A stretch of 19,556 nt of DNA, from the NCBI GenBank assembly GCA_045652125.1, contig JAZRTT010000021.1:1-19556 (forward strand), given 5' to 3'. The notes beneath the pieces were generated by a model. The model saw only the letters and a program-made list of their open reading frames with translations, did not search any database and had not been told where the DNA came from. Below, piece after piece: positions 7,828 through 15,349 of this stretch (the stretch's first letter is position 1; the number at the start of each line of letters is the position of its first letter). Both the position numbers and the translations under genes were made by a program. The DNA comes from Avoscillospira sp045652125 (GTDB taxonomy: Bacteria; Bacillota; Clostridia; Oscillospirales; Oscillospiraceae).

Positions 7828-9263
7828 GCATCCCCAATTTGAACAAAGATCTGGCAGTCGTTCAAAAACTCAATGATCTGCCAAATTCTACCGACGGCCT
7901 GACGGCAGCACAGCTGAAGGCCAAATTTGATGAAGCGGGACTGGAGATCCAGAGCTGGATCAACAACACCCTGATTCCGGCGCTGAAAGCAGCCAATATC
8001 CCCTTTGAGGGAAGCGACCAGCTGGCTGCTTCCGATGTGCAGGCAGCCATTACGCTGGTTCACAGTCAGATCCGGGATGCTTCTTCCGGCACCATCGTGG
8101 ACGGTGCTGTGACCAAAGAAAAACTGGCGGCAGAATTGCTTGGCCGGGTATTCGGCGGCAGAGTGTGGGTCAGTCTGGACAAGCCCACAGAGGCAGAAAA
8201 TCCGGCTGCGGAATTTCCCGTTGGGCAGTTGTGGCTGCGCCCCGGTGTTACGGTGACCAACGCCGTGACGGATAACTGGACTGCCTCCGCCTGTACGGTT
8301 CAGACAGAGGAAAACAAGGTCATCGTCACCGGCAGAGGTGACTACGCACAGGCAACGGCCACATTGAACCTTTCCGGTATCGGTCAGACCGGGGATCGGG
8401 TCTATGTGCTGTTCGGTATTTCCGATAAGGACACGGAGATCACGTCCCTGACCGTCAGTCTCAACGATGGAGCGGAAGAATCCACTTCTGCAGCAGTTCA
8501 TACGGCGTCCCTTGTCGGGGGATCGCTGGCTGTGAAATTCCGGGCAGCATGGCCCAGCTCTTCTCTGGCTGACGGAAGCTTTGCCGTTGATCATCTGACT
8601 GTGGTGAATATCGACCAGATCATGCGGCAGACTGCCGACTGCAAAGAGGCTTCCGACTGGGGTGCATATTTACAGAGCCTGATGCCCTTTGTGTCTTACC
8701 AATCGCCCAGAGAACTGTACATTCAGACGAAAAACGGCCTTTGGCAGCAGCTTGACCATGAAGTGTTCCCTGTGGAACGGGGCGGAACGGGAGTTTCTTC
8801 CGTTGCTTCCGGCGAACTGCTGTATGGCAGCGGCGGCAGCAATCTGGAGAAGCTGGAAGCACCCGAGGCAGAAGGAAGCGTTTTACAGTTTTCAGAAGGC
8901 AGACCGCAATGGAACACCCTTGTAGGCATTGGTGCGCTGCAAAAGGCTGCCGGCACTTATACCGGAGATGGTGTAAATGGTCGGACGGTAACGCTTCCCG
9001 TGACGCCTGTTTTTGTCATGATCTATCCCTCCAACGGTGGCGATGACCCCTACCAGAACGACCAGGAGGAGCTGTTTCTTTTGCCAAACGGCTATACCAA
9101 AACCGGCACAACGGGCTCCGGTTCTTCTTCGTACCGTGTTTATGCGGCTTTGTCCGGCAATACGCTCACCTTTACTTATCAGGCAAAGAGCAGCGTGTCT
9201 AATCAGACGACCGGCCTGGGCAACCGCCGCAACGTGAAATACAACTGGATCGCAATTTACTAA
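7824..9263 (+). CDS. Virion appendage / tail fibre protein
   Basis: This 479-residue protein begins at an ATGA overlap with the portal stop. The N-terminal ~100 residues are helical (TAAQLKAKFDEAGLEIQSWI, QLAASDVQAAITLVHSQI) and may attach it to the virion. The middle is strand-rich (TVTNAVTDNWTASACTVQTE, LNLSGIGQTGDRVYVLFGI) and could be a jelly-roll-like binding domain. Then comes a fibre-type linker, VERGGTGVSSVASGELLYGS, followed by a C-terminal beta domain ending GNRRNVKYNWIAIY. The RGGTG...A-G-LLYG linker is typical of phage tail fibres. Direct attachment to the portal or hub and a receptor or exopolysaccharide contact are inferences. No enzymatic motif was recognised. Confidence 0.7.
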   Translation: MSIPNLNKDLAVVQKLNDLPNSTDGLTAAQLKAKFDEAGLEIQSWINNTLIPALKAANIPFEGSDQLAASDVQAAITLVHSQIRDASSGTIVDGAVTKEKLAAELLGRVFGGRVWVSLDKPTEAENPAAEFPVGQLWLRPGVTVTNAVTDNWTASACTVQTEENKVIVTGRGDYAQATATLNLSGIGQTGDRVYVLFGISDKDTEITSLTVSLNDGAEESTSAAVHTASLVGGSLAVKFRAAWPSSSLADGSFAVDHLTVVNIDQIMRQTADCKEASDWGAYLQSLMPFVSYQSPRELYIQTKNGLWQQLDHEVFPVERGGTGVSSVASGELLYGSGGSNLEKLEAPEAEGSVLQFSEGRPQWNTLVGIGALQKAAGTYTGDGVNGRTVTLPVTPVFVMIYPSNGGDDPYQNDQEELFLLPNGYTKTGTTGSGSSSYRVYAALSGNTLTFTYQAKSSVSNQTTGLGNRRNVKYNWIAIY

Positions 9264-9277
9264 GGAGGTGTGTGAAT

Positions 9278-10981
9278 ATGGCAACTTTAAGCAAAGCGGA
9301 TAAGGCCAATCTGACGGCCTCTCAGCAGAAAGAGATCTTGAATCTGAAAAATGAGTATGAAGCCAAGAAAGCGGCAGGGGCAGACGGGGCTACGCTTCAA
9401 AAAATTAATGATGCAGCCAACGAGATTCGGGCATCCGCCGGTTACTCCGGCGGAAAGACCGGCAATGACTACACGGTGCTTCCCTCCAATGTATCAGGCG
9501 GAAAGAGTGCTGACCAGATCGGTGCGGAAGTGGCGGCCTTTACAGCGAAAAACTATAACCAGGACCGGGGCTGGATCAACGGCTACTCTACGGATATGAA
9601 CCTTCGAAGTTTGGCCAATGTTGTTCGGCAGCAGATGGATGCAAATTCCAAAGCATGGCATACAGCCACGGAGGAGGAGAAAACATATCTCCACGAGCAG
9701 AATGAAAAACTGGCTGCCATGCTGCCGGTGGAAAGCACCTATGATCCTGTTACCGGAAAATGGTCCACATGGGATCCCAATCTGGGATATGGCAGCAACG
9801 CACAGCTGACACAGGCCAACATCGCCAACGCCGGGAAAAACTATTTTGGCTATACCGACGAAGAACGGGCAAAGTGGGATGCAGACACCGACCGTTATTA
9901 CAATTTTGTGGACGTGCTGGCACCTGCCCGGAACACCATCGACGAGAGCAGCGGTTATACCGGCCGCTATGCCCAGTTCGTCAACGGCCCCTACGGTCAG
10001 ATATTTGGTACGGGAACGCGGGGACGAGCCAACGGTGGCTTGGAGACCTATGTGGATGTGATCGGAGATGGCTTCGGTTCTGAAGGTGTGTTCTATGCGG
10101 TTCCCCAATACGATGAAAACGGCAATATCATCAAAACTGCACCGGCATTGAAAAACAACAGTTCCTTATCGGCCTATCAGGCCCAGTTTGCGCCACAGGT
10201 GGTAAATGGCGTTATTCAGAGTAATCTGAAGGGTGCTAAGGTGAATCCCATGGACAGATCCTCCGGAAACAACAATATTTCCGGGCAGAGGAGCTACTAT
10301 GAAAACTACGGTAAAAACTCCGGCCTTCGGATCGGTTCTCAGGGCGGCTTTGGCAGCGTTGGTGGATATTCCGACTACCTGCAGCAGATCTATGCACAGG
10401 CTCTTGCGGCACAGTTGAAGGCATTGGAAAGCGGCTATGTGCAGAATATCTCGCAGATAGATGCCGACCGGGATCAAATCGATGCAGCCTATACAGAGCA
10501 AAGACGACAGACTTCCGGTCAGGCAGCGCAGGATGCGGCGGCATTCCGGGAGATGGCCAATGCATATGGCCTGAACTCCGGTGCGGTGGGGCAGGCATCC
10601 CTGAGTCAGCGGAATCAGCTTCAGAACGATCTGAATCGACTCAACGCAGCACAGGCGGCGGCACAGACAGAATTGCAGCGGCAGCGCCTGCTGTTGGGGC
10701 AGCAATATCAGCTGGCTATCGAGCAGGCGGTGGCGGAAAACAACAGCAGTTTGGCCAAGAACCTCTATCAGGAGGCAGTACGGGCAGAGGAGGCTCTGCA
10801 GCAGCAGGAACAGTTCTATGCCGATCTGGCGCTGCAGTACAGCAAGGCCATGATGAACTTTGCCAAATCTACCGATGTTAGTGGGGGGACCCGACTGGAT
10901 GTGATCGAACAGGCGGTGAAAAACGGCTATATCTCCGATGCGCAGGGCATGGCATTGGCAGAACAGCTCGGCTACCTGTAA
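9278..10981 (+). CDS. Large coiled-coil virion protein, possible ejection/internal protein
   Basis: This 567-residue protein starts at ATG 9278, eight bases after a perfect AAGGAGGTG; a GTG at 9272 is too close to that site. Residues 1-50 are helical with Ala/Lys/Asp (ADKANLTASQQKEILNLKNE). Residues ~55-370 are Gly/Asn/Tyr-rich and low in motifs. Residues ~375-545 form a long Ala/Gln-rich coiled coil (SQRNQLQNDLNRLNAAQAAA, QTELQRQRLLLGQQYQLAI). The C-terminus reads GTRLDVIEQAVKNGYISDAQ. The composition is like podovirus proteins ejected with the DNA, and no tape measure exists elsewhere in the block, so an ejection or internal role is the best guess. A structural appendage is the alternative. 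Confidence 0.5.
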   Translation: MATLSKADKANLTASQQKEILNLKNEYEAKKAAGADGATLQKINDAANEIRASAGYSGGKTGNDYTVLPSNVSGGKSADQIGAEVAAFTAKNYNQDRGWINGYSTDMNLRSLANVVRQQMDANSKAWHTATEEEKTYLHEQNEKLAAMLPVESTYDPVTGKWSTWDPNLGYGSNAQLTQANIANAGKNYFGYTDEERAKWDADTDRYYNFVDVLAPARNTIDESSGYTGRYAQFVNGPYGQIFGTGTRGRANGGLETYVDVIGDGFGSEGVFYAVPQYDENGNIIKTAPALKNNSSLSAYQAQFAPQVVNGVIQSNLKGAKVNPMDRSSGNNNISGQRSYYENYGKNSGLRIGSQGGFGSVGGYSDYLQQIYAQALAAQLKALESGYVQNISQIDADRDQIDAAYTEQRRQTSGQAAQDAAAFREMANAYGLNSGAVGQASLSQRNQLQNDLNRLNAAQAAAQTELQRQRLLLGQQYQLAIEQAVAENNSSLAKNLYQEAVRAEEALQQQEQFYADLALQYSKAMMNFAKSTDVSGGTRLDVIEQAVKNGYISDAQGMALAEQLGYL

Positions 10982-11035
10982 TATAGCAGCTTCCCGCAAA
11001 GACCGGGGCAGGGCGAAGGAAAGCACATAGAATCT

Positions 11036-11065
11036 GCCGGTGCCCGTGGGAGACGGGGCACCGGC
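11036..11065 (+). other. GC-rich hairpin in the intergenic region before the fibre operon
   Basis: GCCGGTGCCC (11036-11045) pairs with GGGCACCGGC (11056-11065) around a 10-base loop, in the 116-base gap after the coiled-coil gene. No U tract follows on either strand, so it is not a typical intrinsic terminator. It may stabilise the mRNA or mark a processing site. A good AAAGGAG ribosome binding site follows before 11098. Confidence 0.5.
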
Positions 11066-11097
11066 GGAAACGGAAAGGCGGAGAAAGGAGTGAGCGG

Positions 11098-11937
11098 ATG
11101 CTTTATGCAACCGTAAGACAACGAAAAATTTATGTAAAAAACCCGACAACGGTAATACAAAAGGGCATCGGGGTGGATCAGCTTATCTTGGATATGGATG
11201 AGGAATGGAAAGAAATGTCCTCCATTGTATGCGTGTTTACCCTGAAGTACAACCAAACCCAAACCACCACACAGACCGTTACCAAGGAGGATGGTACCAC
11301 AGAGGAAGTGACCACCACTACGACGGTACCGATGGAGACTGCAAAAGAGATCCTGCACACCTTTGGGCAGCCGGTACAGGTGCCTTGGGAATGCCTGACA
11401 GAAACAGGAACCCTGTCTGTGAGCTGTACCGGTTATGACGGGGAAGAAAAGGTCATGACTACGATGCTGCCGGATCACGCATGGACTGTGGTACAGAACG
11501 GGCCGATGGAGGGCGATGTGCTGATGGAGCCGACGCCGACGCTTTACGGACAGATTTTGGCGGCAGCCGGTGCAGCCAGTTCGGCAGCAGCCAATGCCAA
11601 TGCAACAGCCGCGGAACTTCAGCAGGCTCGTGAAAACGGCGAATTTGACGGAAGCAGTCCTACCGTGGCGGTGGGCAGTGTGACCGGCGGAACGGAAGCA
11701 CAGGTGACCAACTCCGGTACGCCGCAGGCGGCGGTATTCAACTTTGTTCTTCCCCGGGGCCCTCAGGGAGCAAAGGGAGAGCGGGGCAGCCAGGGTTTGA
11801 CCGGCCCGCAGGGACCCCAGGGCATTCCCGGGACAACTCCGGTTCGGGGGGTGGACTACTGGACACAGGCGGATCGGGCGGTTATTGTTGCGGAAACTTT
11901 GGCTGCACTTCCGGTTTACGACGGGGAGGTTAAATAA
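11098..11937 (+). CDS. Phage fibre protein with collagen-like repeats
   Basis: This 279-residue protein has an N-terminal strand-rich domain (MLYATVRQRKIYVKNPTTVI) with an extended Thr-rich loop (TQTTTQTVTKEDGTTEEVTT) and the segment PVQVPWECLTETGTLSVSC. A helical Ala-rich stalk follows (AAAGAASSAAANANATAAEL). Next are a short beta unit (VAVGSVTGGTEAQVTNSGTP) and, at about residues 220-245, eight Gly-X-Y collagen-like triplets (GPQGAKGERGSQ, GPQGPQGIPG). The tail is VRGVDYWTQADRAVIVAETL. Collagen triplets form trimeric stalks in phage fibres. The C-terminus is short, so the receptor-binding part is probably the next gene, whose ATG overlaps this stop (TAATG). The N-terminal layout is common in clostridial phage appendages. 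Confidence 0.75.
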   Translation: MLYATVRQRKIYVKNPTTVIQKGIGVDQLILDMDEEWKEMSSIVCVFTLKYNQTQTTTQTVTKEDGTTEEVTTTTTVPMETAKEILHTFGQPVQVPWECLTETGTLSVSCTGYDGEEKVMTTMLPDHAWTVVQNGPMEGDVLMEPTPTLYGQILAAAGAASSAAANANATAAELQQARENGEFDGSSPTVAVGSVTGGTEAQVTNSGTPQAAVFNFVLPRGPQGAKGERGSQGLTGPQGPQGIPGTTPVRGVDYWTQADRAVIVAETLAALPVYDGEVK

Positions 11938-13385
11938 TGCGTGATATTCAAATTCCCATCACCCGAAACGGTACTACTACTTTTTTAACAGCCGGCAAAT
12001 ACTGCCCGTCTGATATCCATGTTGAGGTGGCTGTACCAAGCGAGCAGATCCCTGCATATGAACGATTTGCCACCATTGACGATGCATTGACCGGGGCAAA
12101 TCCCGGAACGACCGGCAACTATGGCGGATACACAGATGAGGATCATCTGCGGCATATCGTTCTGCTTACGGATATCAGCAGTTCGGCTGTACTCACCCTG
12201 TCTGCCGACTGCGTGCTGCACCTGAACGGCCGTGTACTGACCTTTACGGCAGCCGATACACATTTGAATGTAGTTGCGGCAGGCAAAGTCACCATTGACG
12301 GAAGTGTTTCGGGCAGCAAGATCACCAAGTCCGTGGCAGGGGGAAACCAAAGGCTGGTTTCTGCAACCGACACACATCTGACCATAAACGGGGGTACATA
12401 CTCCTTGTCGGTTACAGACGGCACTTTCTGCATTCCCATTAGAACTGAAAGTGCAGCAACGAAACTTGACATGGATGGCTGCACCGTCCTCTCGGAAGGT
12501 GTCGGGAATACATTTGCAAAGTGTGCACAGGTCTATGGCACGATCAACATCGGCAACTGCGACTTTACGGCATCTTCTCACAGTAATTCGGCTATTGGCA
12601 TCCATGCTGTTGTAGGCAGTACCTTGATGATACAAAAATCCAATGTGGATGCGTACACATCTTCCGGTGCGTATGTAAGAGGCGTTGAGGGTTCGGCCGA
12701 AGGGTTGGTGGGTTTGACTGATTGTGATATTTCCGTTAAGGCTCCGATGCAAGGCACCGTTGTTTATGGAGTATATACGTCAAATTCCCAACCAAGTACC
12801 CTTCATATCACAAACTGCAGAATCGAAGCAGATGGATGTGCTGATGTCGGATCGGACGTGTACGGCGTTTGTGCGGTCGATGTTTCTCCTTTGTGTACGG
12901 CAGTTATAACCGGCGGCCATTATAAAGCGGCAAGAGAAGCACTAAGCATTTTCGGAACAGCCTGCATTGACGGCGGTGTGTACGAAGGATGTCAGCATGG
13001 CGGCGGTTATCTCTGCGGCAAGGTTAAGGTCAAAAACGCTGCATTCCGCAATATTCCTTACTACGGCAATTATGATTGGAATGGTAATTATTATGGTGCT
13101 TGCTATTGCGGTGCTTCTACGGGCAATGCCGATGTTATCTTTGATAACTGCCGGTTTGAAGTGGAGGATGGACATAGTGTCGGCTATATCTTTACAGCGA
13201 AATATACAGGCACGACTGTTTATATGAGCAATAGTGCAATCACAGGAAACACCACCTACACGACCATGAGAGCCGATCCGGGCAACATTATTTATGTTGG
13301 TGAAAATGTCAGCTATGACACAGCCAGGTCCACCAAGGCAACCATTGACACTACAACTTATGCAAATCAGAGTTTTGCGTGGTAA
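11937..13385 (+). CDS. Beta-helix fibre / receptor-binding protein
   Basis: This 482-residue protein is translationally coupled to the collagen-like fibre. The first ~35 residues (MRDIQIPITRNGTTTFLTAG, PSDIHVEVAVPS) look like an attachment module. From about residue 60 the sequence is a run of short strands of 8-12 residues (VLTLSADCVLHLNGRVLTF, LNVVAAGKVTIDGSVSGSKI, LTINGGTYSL, VIFDNCRFEVEDG), which is typical of a right-handed parallel beta-helix as in tailspikes. No Asp/Glu catalytic dyad of a depolymerase could be assigned by eye. A Tyr/Asn/Gly-rich stretch occurs at about residues 375-395. From roughly 12470 the coding sequence looks more AT-rich than its neighbours, as expected for an exchanged receptor module. 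Composition was not computed. Confidence 0.72.
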   Translation: MRDIQIPITRNGTTTFLTAGKYCPSDIHVEVAVPSEQIPAYERFATIDDALTGANPGTTGNYGGYTDEDHLRHIVLLTDISSSAVLTLSADCVLHLNGRVLTFTAADTHLNVVAAGKVTIDGSVSGSKITKSVAGGNQRLVSATDTHLTINGGTYSLSVTDGTFCIPIRTESAATKLDMDGCTVLSEGVGNTFAKCAQVYGTINIGNCDFTASSHSNSAIGIHAVVGSTLMIQKSNVDAYTSSGAYVRGVEGSAEGLVGLTDCDISVKAPMQGTVVYGVYTSNSQPSTLHITNCRIEADGCADVGSDVYGVCAVDVSPLCTAVITGGHYKAAREALSIFGTACIDGGVYEGCQHGGGYLCGKVKVKNAAFRNIPYYGNYDWNGNYYGACYCGASTGNADVIFDNCRFEVEDGHSVGYIFTAKYTGTTVYMSNSAITGNTTYTTMRADPGNIIYVGENVSYDTARSTKATIDTTTYANQSFAW

Positions 13386-13398
13386 GGAGGATGAAGGT

Positions 13399-13653
13399 TT
13401 GAGCGATGTGGTGATGGTGGGCGTGTTGTCTTTGGCCGGTACATTGGGAGGGACATTCGGCGGCATTCTGGTCAGCAACAAACTGACCAATTATCGTGTG
13501 AGCCAACTGGAAAAGAAGGTCCAGGCCCACAACAATCTGGTGGAACGGACCTACCAGCTGGAAGGAGAACTGGATGTGGTTCATGAACAGATTCGGGTAG
13601 TCAACCATCGAATCAACGATCTGGAACACCAAGGAGGAAAGCGAAATGAGTGA
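13399..13653 (+). CDS. XhlA-like small lysis-associated membrane protein
   Basis: This protein of about 84 residues starts at TTG 13399, eight bases after AAGGAGG. The frame extends upstream into the fibre gene, but that part is a shadow. Residues 2-22 (SDVVMVGVLSLAGTLGGTFG) are hydrophobic, followed by SNKLTNYRVSQLEKKVQAHN and a coiled coil (LVERTYQLEGELDVVHEQIR) ending VNHRINDLEHQ. A membrane N-terminus with NLV..LE and a DLE..-type C-terminus matches the hemolysin XhlA-like family, encoded beside holin and amidase in many Gram-positive phages, where it assists host lysis. Here the topology is an N-terminal membrane segment plus coiled coil, rather than the more usual C-terminal one. It overlaps the holin start by eight bases. 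Confidence 0.7.
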   Translation: MSDVVMVGVLSLAGTLGGTFGGILVSNKLTNYRVSQLEKKVQAHNNLVERTYQLEGELDVVHEQIRVVNHRINDLEHQGGKRNE

Positions 13654-13846
13654 GAAAACAAAAAAATGGCTCAGGGCTGCAGGCATCCGGGCGATGAAAA
13701 CTGTGGCGCAGACTGCCGCGGCAACTGTCGGTACGGCGGCTCTGCTGACTGAAGTGGACTGGCTTATGGTTGGTTCGGCGGCGGTGCTGGCAGGTGTGCT
13801 GTCGCTGCTGACCAGCGTGGCAGGTTTGCCGGAGGTGCAGGGATGA
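13646..13846 (+). CDS. Phage holin
   Basis: This 66-residue protein starts at ATG 13646 after AAGGAGGAAAGCGAA. A basic N-terminus (MSEKTKKWLRAAGIRAMK) precedes two hydrophobic segments, about residues 20-35 (TVAQTAAATVGTAALL) and 40-58 (WLMVGSAAVLAGVLSLLTS), separated by the acidic turn TEVD. The C-terminus is short. The size, two-helix topology and placement directly before the amidase, with an ATGA overlap, fit the small r1t-type holin family. It would form the membrane lesion that releases the endolysin. Confidence 0.8.
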   Translation: MSEKTKKWLRAAGIRAMKTVAQTAAATVGTAALLTEVDWLMVGSAAVLAGVLSLLTSVAGLPEVQG

Positions 13847-14523
13847 CCCAACGGGTCATCCCCTGTCATCCCGGGAATTATGGCGGAGTAAGGGAACAGA
13901 CCCGTTATCTGGTCATACATTACACCGCCGGGGACGGAGATACCGCCCGGGAAAATGGACTGTTTTTTTCAAGGGCACCGGCAGGTGCTTCCGCCCATTG
14001 GTTCGTGGATGAAAATGAAGCGGTGCAGTCTGTGCCGGAGGACCGGATCGCATGGCACTGCGGAGCGGATACCTATGTGCATGAAGATTGCCGCAACCGG
14101 AACTCTGTGGCGGTGGAACTGTGCAGCCGCAAAGAAAAGCAGGGAAATTATGAGATTCCGTACCGTACATTGAAAAATGGAGCGCAATTGGTGCGGCAGC
14201 TCATGAAGCGGTATAAAATCCCGGCAGAGAATGTTTTGCGGCACTATGATGTAACGGGAAAACAATGCCCGGCTCCCTTGGTGGAAGCCGGGAAATGGAG
14301 AGATTTTCTGGAGGAGCTTATGCGATATGAGACGCTGCAGGATCTGCCGCTGTGGGGCAGACAGACGGTGGAGAAACTGACGAAGAGGGGATTTTTGCAG
14401 GGAGATGGTGAGAGTCTGGATCTGAGTCGGGATATGCTTCGGCTGCTGGTGATATTGGATCGGGCAGGTGCATTTGAAGCCATGCCCGATATAATACAAA
14501 AAAATCAGCCAATCCAAGAGTAA
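13843..14523 (+). CDS. Endolysin: N-acetylmuramoyl-L-alanine amidase (type 2)
   Basis: This 226-residue protein cleaves the bond between muramic acid and L-Ala in peptidoglycan. It has the amidase_2 zinc site: H26 in YLVIHYTAG, H134 in LRHYDVTGK and C142 in KQCPAP; the active-site Glu is probably E91 or E94 in SVAVELC. A short C-terminal region (LQDLPLWGRQTVEKLTKRGF, LDLSRDMLRLLVILDRAGAF) resembles the small domain on many clostridial phage amidases. Its ATG overlaps the holin stop (ATGA) and follows GGAGGTGCAGGG. The last ~205 bases are read antisense by the resolvase-like gene. No terminator is seen after its stop at 14523. Confidence 0.92.
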   Translation: MTQRVIPCHPGNYGGVREQTRYLVIHYTAGDGDTARENGLFFSRAPAGASAHWFVDENEAVQSVPEDRIAWHCGADTYVHEDCRNRNSVAVELCSRKEKQGNYEIPYRTLKNGAQLVRQLMKRYKIPAENVLRHYDVTGKQCPAPLVEAGKWRDFLEELMRYETLQDLPLWGRQTVEKLTKRGFLQGDGESLDLSRDMLRLLVILDRAGAFEAMPDIIQKNQPIQE

Positions 14524-14773
14524 TACGCCAAGGGTGATGGTCGCTGCGGTGTGCCACAAGGGGAATTTGTCCCCCTGCGTTGGCACTCGCGGCGGCCATG
14601 GCTTCTTCCAGCCGCAGCCGTTGGGTGCGGCGTACCTCTACAAATAAACCCGGTAGGGTTCGGCGATCCAGTTCTCCGTGGCTGCACCCAACGGCGGTGA
14701 AGCCGGCTTCCCGGCAAAGGGCAGCCAATTCCCGGTGTCCGCGGGTGTTTTTTTCACGACTTTTAATGGACAT
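14318..14773 (-). CDS. Holliday-junction-resolvase-like nuclease (PD-(D/E)XK type) with Arg at the catalytic Lys; 3' end overlaps the amidase
   Basis: The ATG at 14773 follows AAAGGAGGGAGTG and shares one base with the previous stop (TGATG). Residues 1-95 follow the pattern of small phage resolvases: a basic N-terminus RGHREL (E15), then D36-R-R-T-LPG, VEVRR (E46, R48), a helix RLRLEEAMAAASANAG, IPLVAHRS and a C-terminal LADFFVLYR. The family normally has EVKR, so the third catalytic residue is Arg (R48). After about residue 95 the reading frame continues 56 more residues antisense to the amidase gene, probably non-functional tail or a shifted stop. It would resolve branched DNA before packaging, if active. 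Last gene of a four-gene early operon. Confidence 0.6.
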   Translation of the reverse strand: MSIKSREKNTRGHRELAALCREAGFTAVGCSHGELDRRTLPGLFVEVRRTQRLRLEEAMAAASANAGGQIPLVAHRSDHHPWRITLGLADFFVLYRAWLQMHLPDPISPAAEAYPDSDPDSHHLPAKIPSSSVSPPSVCPTAADPAASHIA

Positions 14774-14943
14774 CACACTCCCTCCTTTCTCCGGAGCTGT
14801 TCTTTGAGGAAGGCCACCGTTTCGTCCCATGCTCGAACAAACAGCACCCGGAACAGGTCGCATTTATAGGTATCGGCAGAGCGGCATTGCGCTGCTCTGG
14901 GGCAAAGGCGGCAGGGATCTGCCATGGGTTTTGGTGTGTTCAT
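14773..14943 (-). CDS. Small cysteine-motif protein (56 residues)
   Basis: This short gene is below usual length cut-offs. ATG at 14943 follows a perfect AAGGAGGTACTTT, and the TGA stop shares its A with the resolvase ATG. The four cysteines C11, C14, C20 and C28 (CRLC...QC...KC) suggest a zinc- or Fe-S-binding fold, followed by the helix LFRVLFVRAWDETVAFLKEQ and a basic end LRRKEGV. Small four-cysteine proteins of this look are common in early operons of clostridial phages, but I cannot name a family. Its start also overlaps the stop of the preceding gene (ATGA at 14940-14943), so it is coupled on both sides. Confidence 0.72.
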   Translation of the reverse strand: MNTPKPMADPCRLCPRAAQCRSADTYKCDLFRVLFVRAWDETVAFLKEQLRRKEGV

Positions 14944-15161
14944 AAAGTACCTCCTTGGTCATATACAGGTTCTTGGGTCACAATAGGGGCGCAGAGCAAA
15001 GCAGACAAATGGTGCATATCCTGCGCCTGCAGACAAGCGTGGCAAATGGTTCGCTCCTGCAGCTCCAAAGCCTCGGAAACAGAACGAAAACACAGGCTGC
15101 AGTACAGAGGCGGTGGGGGAGTCTCCCGGGGGAGCAGCTCCGGCTCTGAAATGTATTTCAT
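14940..15161 (-). CDS. Small CxxC-x15-CxxC protein (putative zinc ribbon)
   Basis: This 73-residue protein starts at ATG 15161 after GGGAGGATGAACG, overlapping the stop of the Cro-like gene (ATGA). C21-x-x-C24 and C40-x-x-C43 form a likely zinc ribbon, with the second pair being CHAC and two His residues (H50, H51) nearby. The N-terminus is Pro-rich (PELLPRETPPPPLY) and the C-terminus short. I see no DNA-binding signature beyond the ribbon. It is second in the early operon, next to other regulatory or nuclease-type proteins, so a role in transcription or nucleic-acid binding is an inference only. Confidence 0.7.
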   Translation of the reverse strand: MKYISEPELLPRETPPPPLYCSLCFRSVSEALELQERTICHACLQAQDMHHLSALLCAPIVTQEPVYDQGGTL

Positions 15162-15349
15162 CGTTCATCCTCCCATTTCTGCAAAAGATCGGTGATTTGC
15201 CGTCGGATAAATGGTGCGGGACAGCGTCCTGAAAGAACCATGGAAATATAGGAGGGGGAATAACCCAGTGCATGGGCAAGATCCCGTTGGGTACGGCGGA
15301 GCTTCATCAGCTTGGCACGGACGGTGATGGCATAGGAATATTTGGGCAT
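15158..15349 (-). CDS. Cro-like HTH regulator (first gene of the early operon)
   Basis: This 63-residue protein starts at ATG 15349, preceded by GAAAGGAGCAG; a longer frame to 15376 has no better start signal. Residues ~19-52 contain a helix-turn-helix (RTQRDLAHALGYSPSYISMV, LSGRCPAPFIRRQ), followed by a short C-terminal helix. It is divergent from the repressor at 15632 and is transcribed from the strong promoter at 15552-15580. That placement is that of a Cro-type protein acting against the repressor or autoregulating; its own binding site is not known. Start and stop overlap the following gene (ATGA). Confidence is high for a DNA-binding protein, moderate for the Cro role. Confidence 0.78.
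   Translation of the reverse strand: MPKYSYAITVRAKLMKLRRTQRDLAHALGYSPSYISMVLSGRCPAPFIRRQITDLLQKWEDER

Noticed and set aside
11755..11835. Collagen-like repeat as a host surface protein
   Set aside because: It is embedded in a phage fibre with an Ala-rich stalk and flanked by virion genes; the Gly-X-Y stretch is a normal fibre feature.
13057..13125. Tyr/Asn-rich stretch in the beta-helix fibre as a diversity-generating retroelement variable region
   Set aside because: No reverse transcriptase gene, template repeat or matching copy was found in the window, and the stretch is not at the C-terminus.
14505..14869. Other + and - frames in 14505-14869
   Set aside because: They are shadows of the resolvase-like and 56-residue genes, which have proper ribosome binding sites and overlapping start/stop codons.
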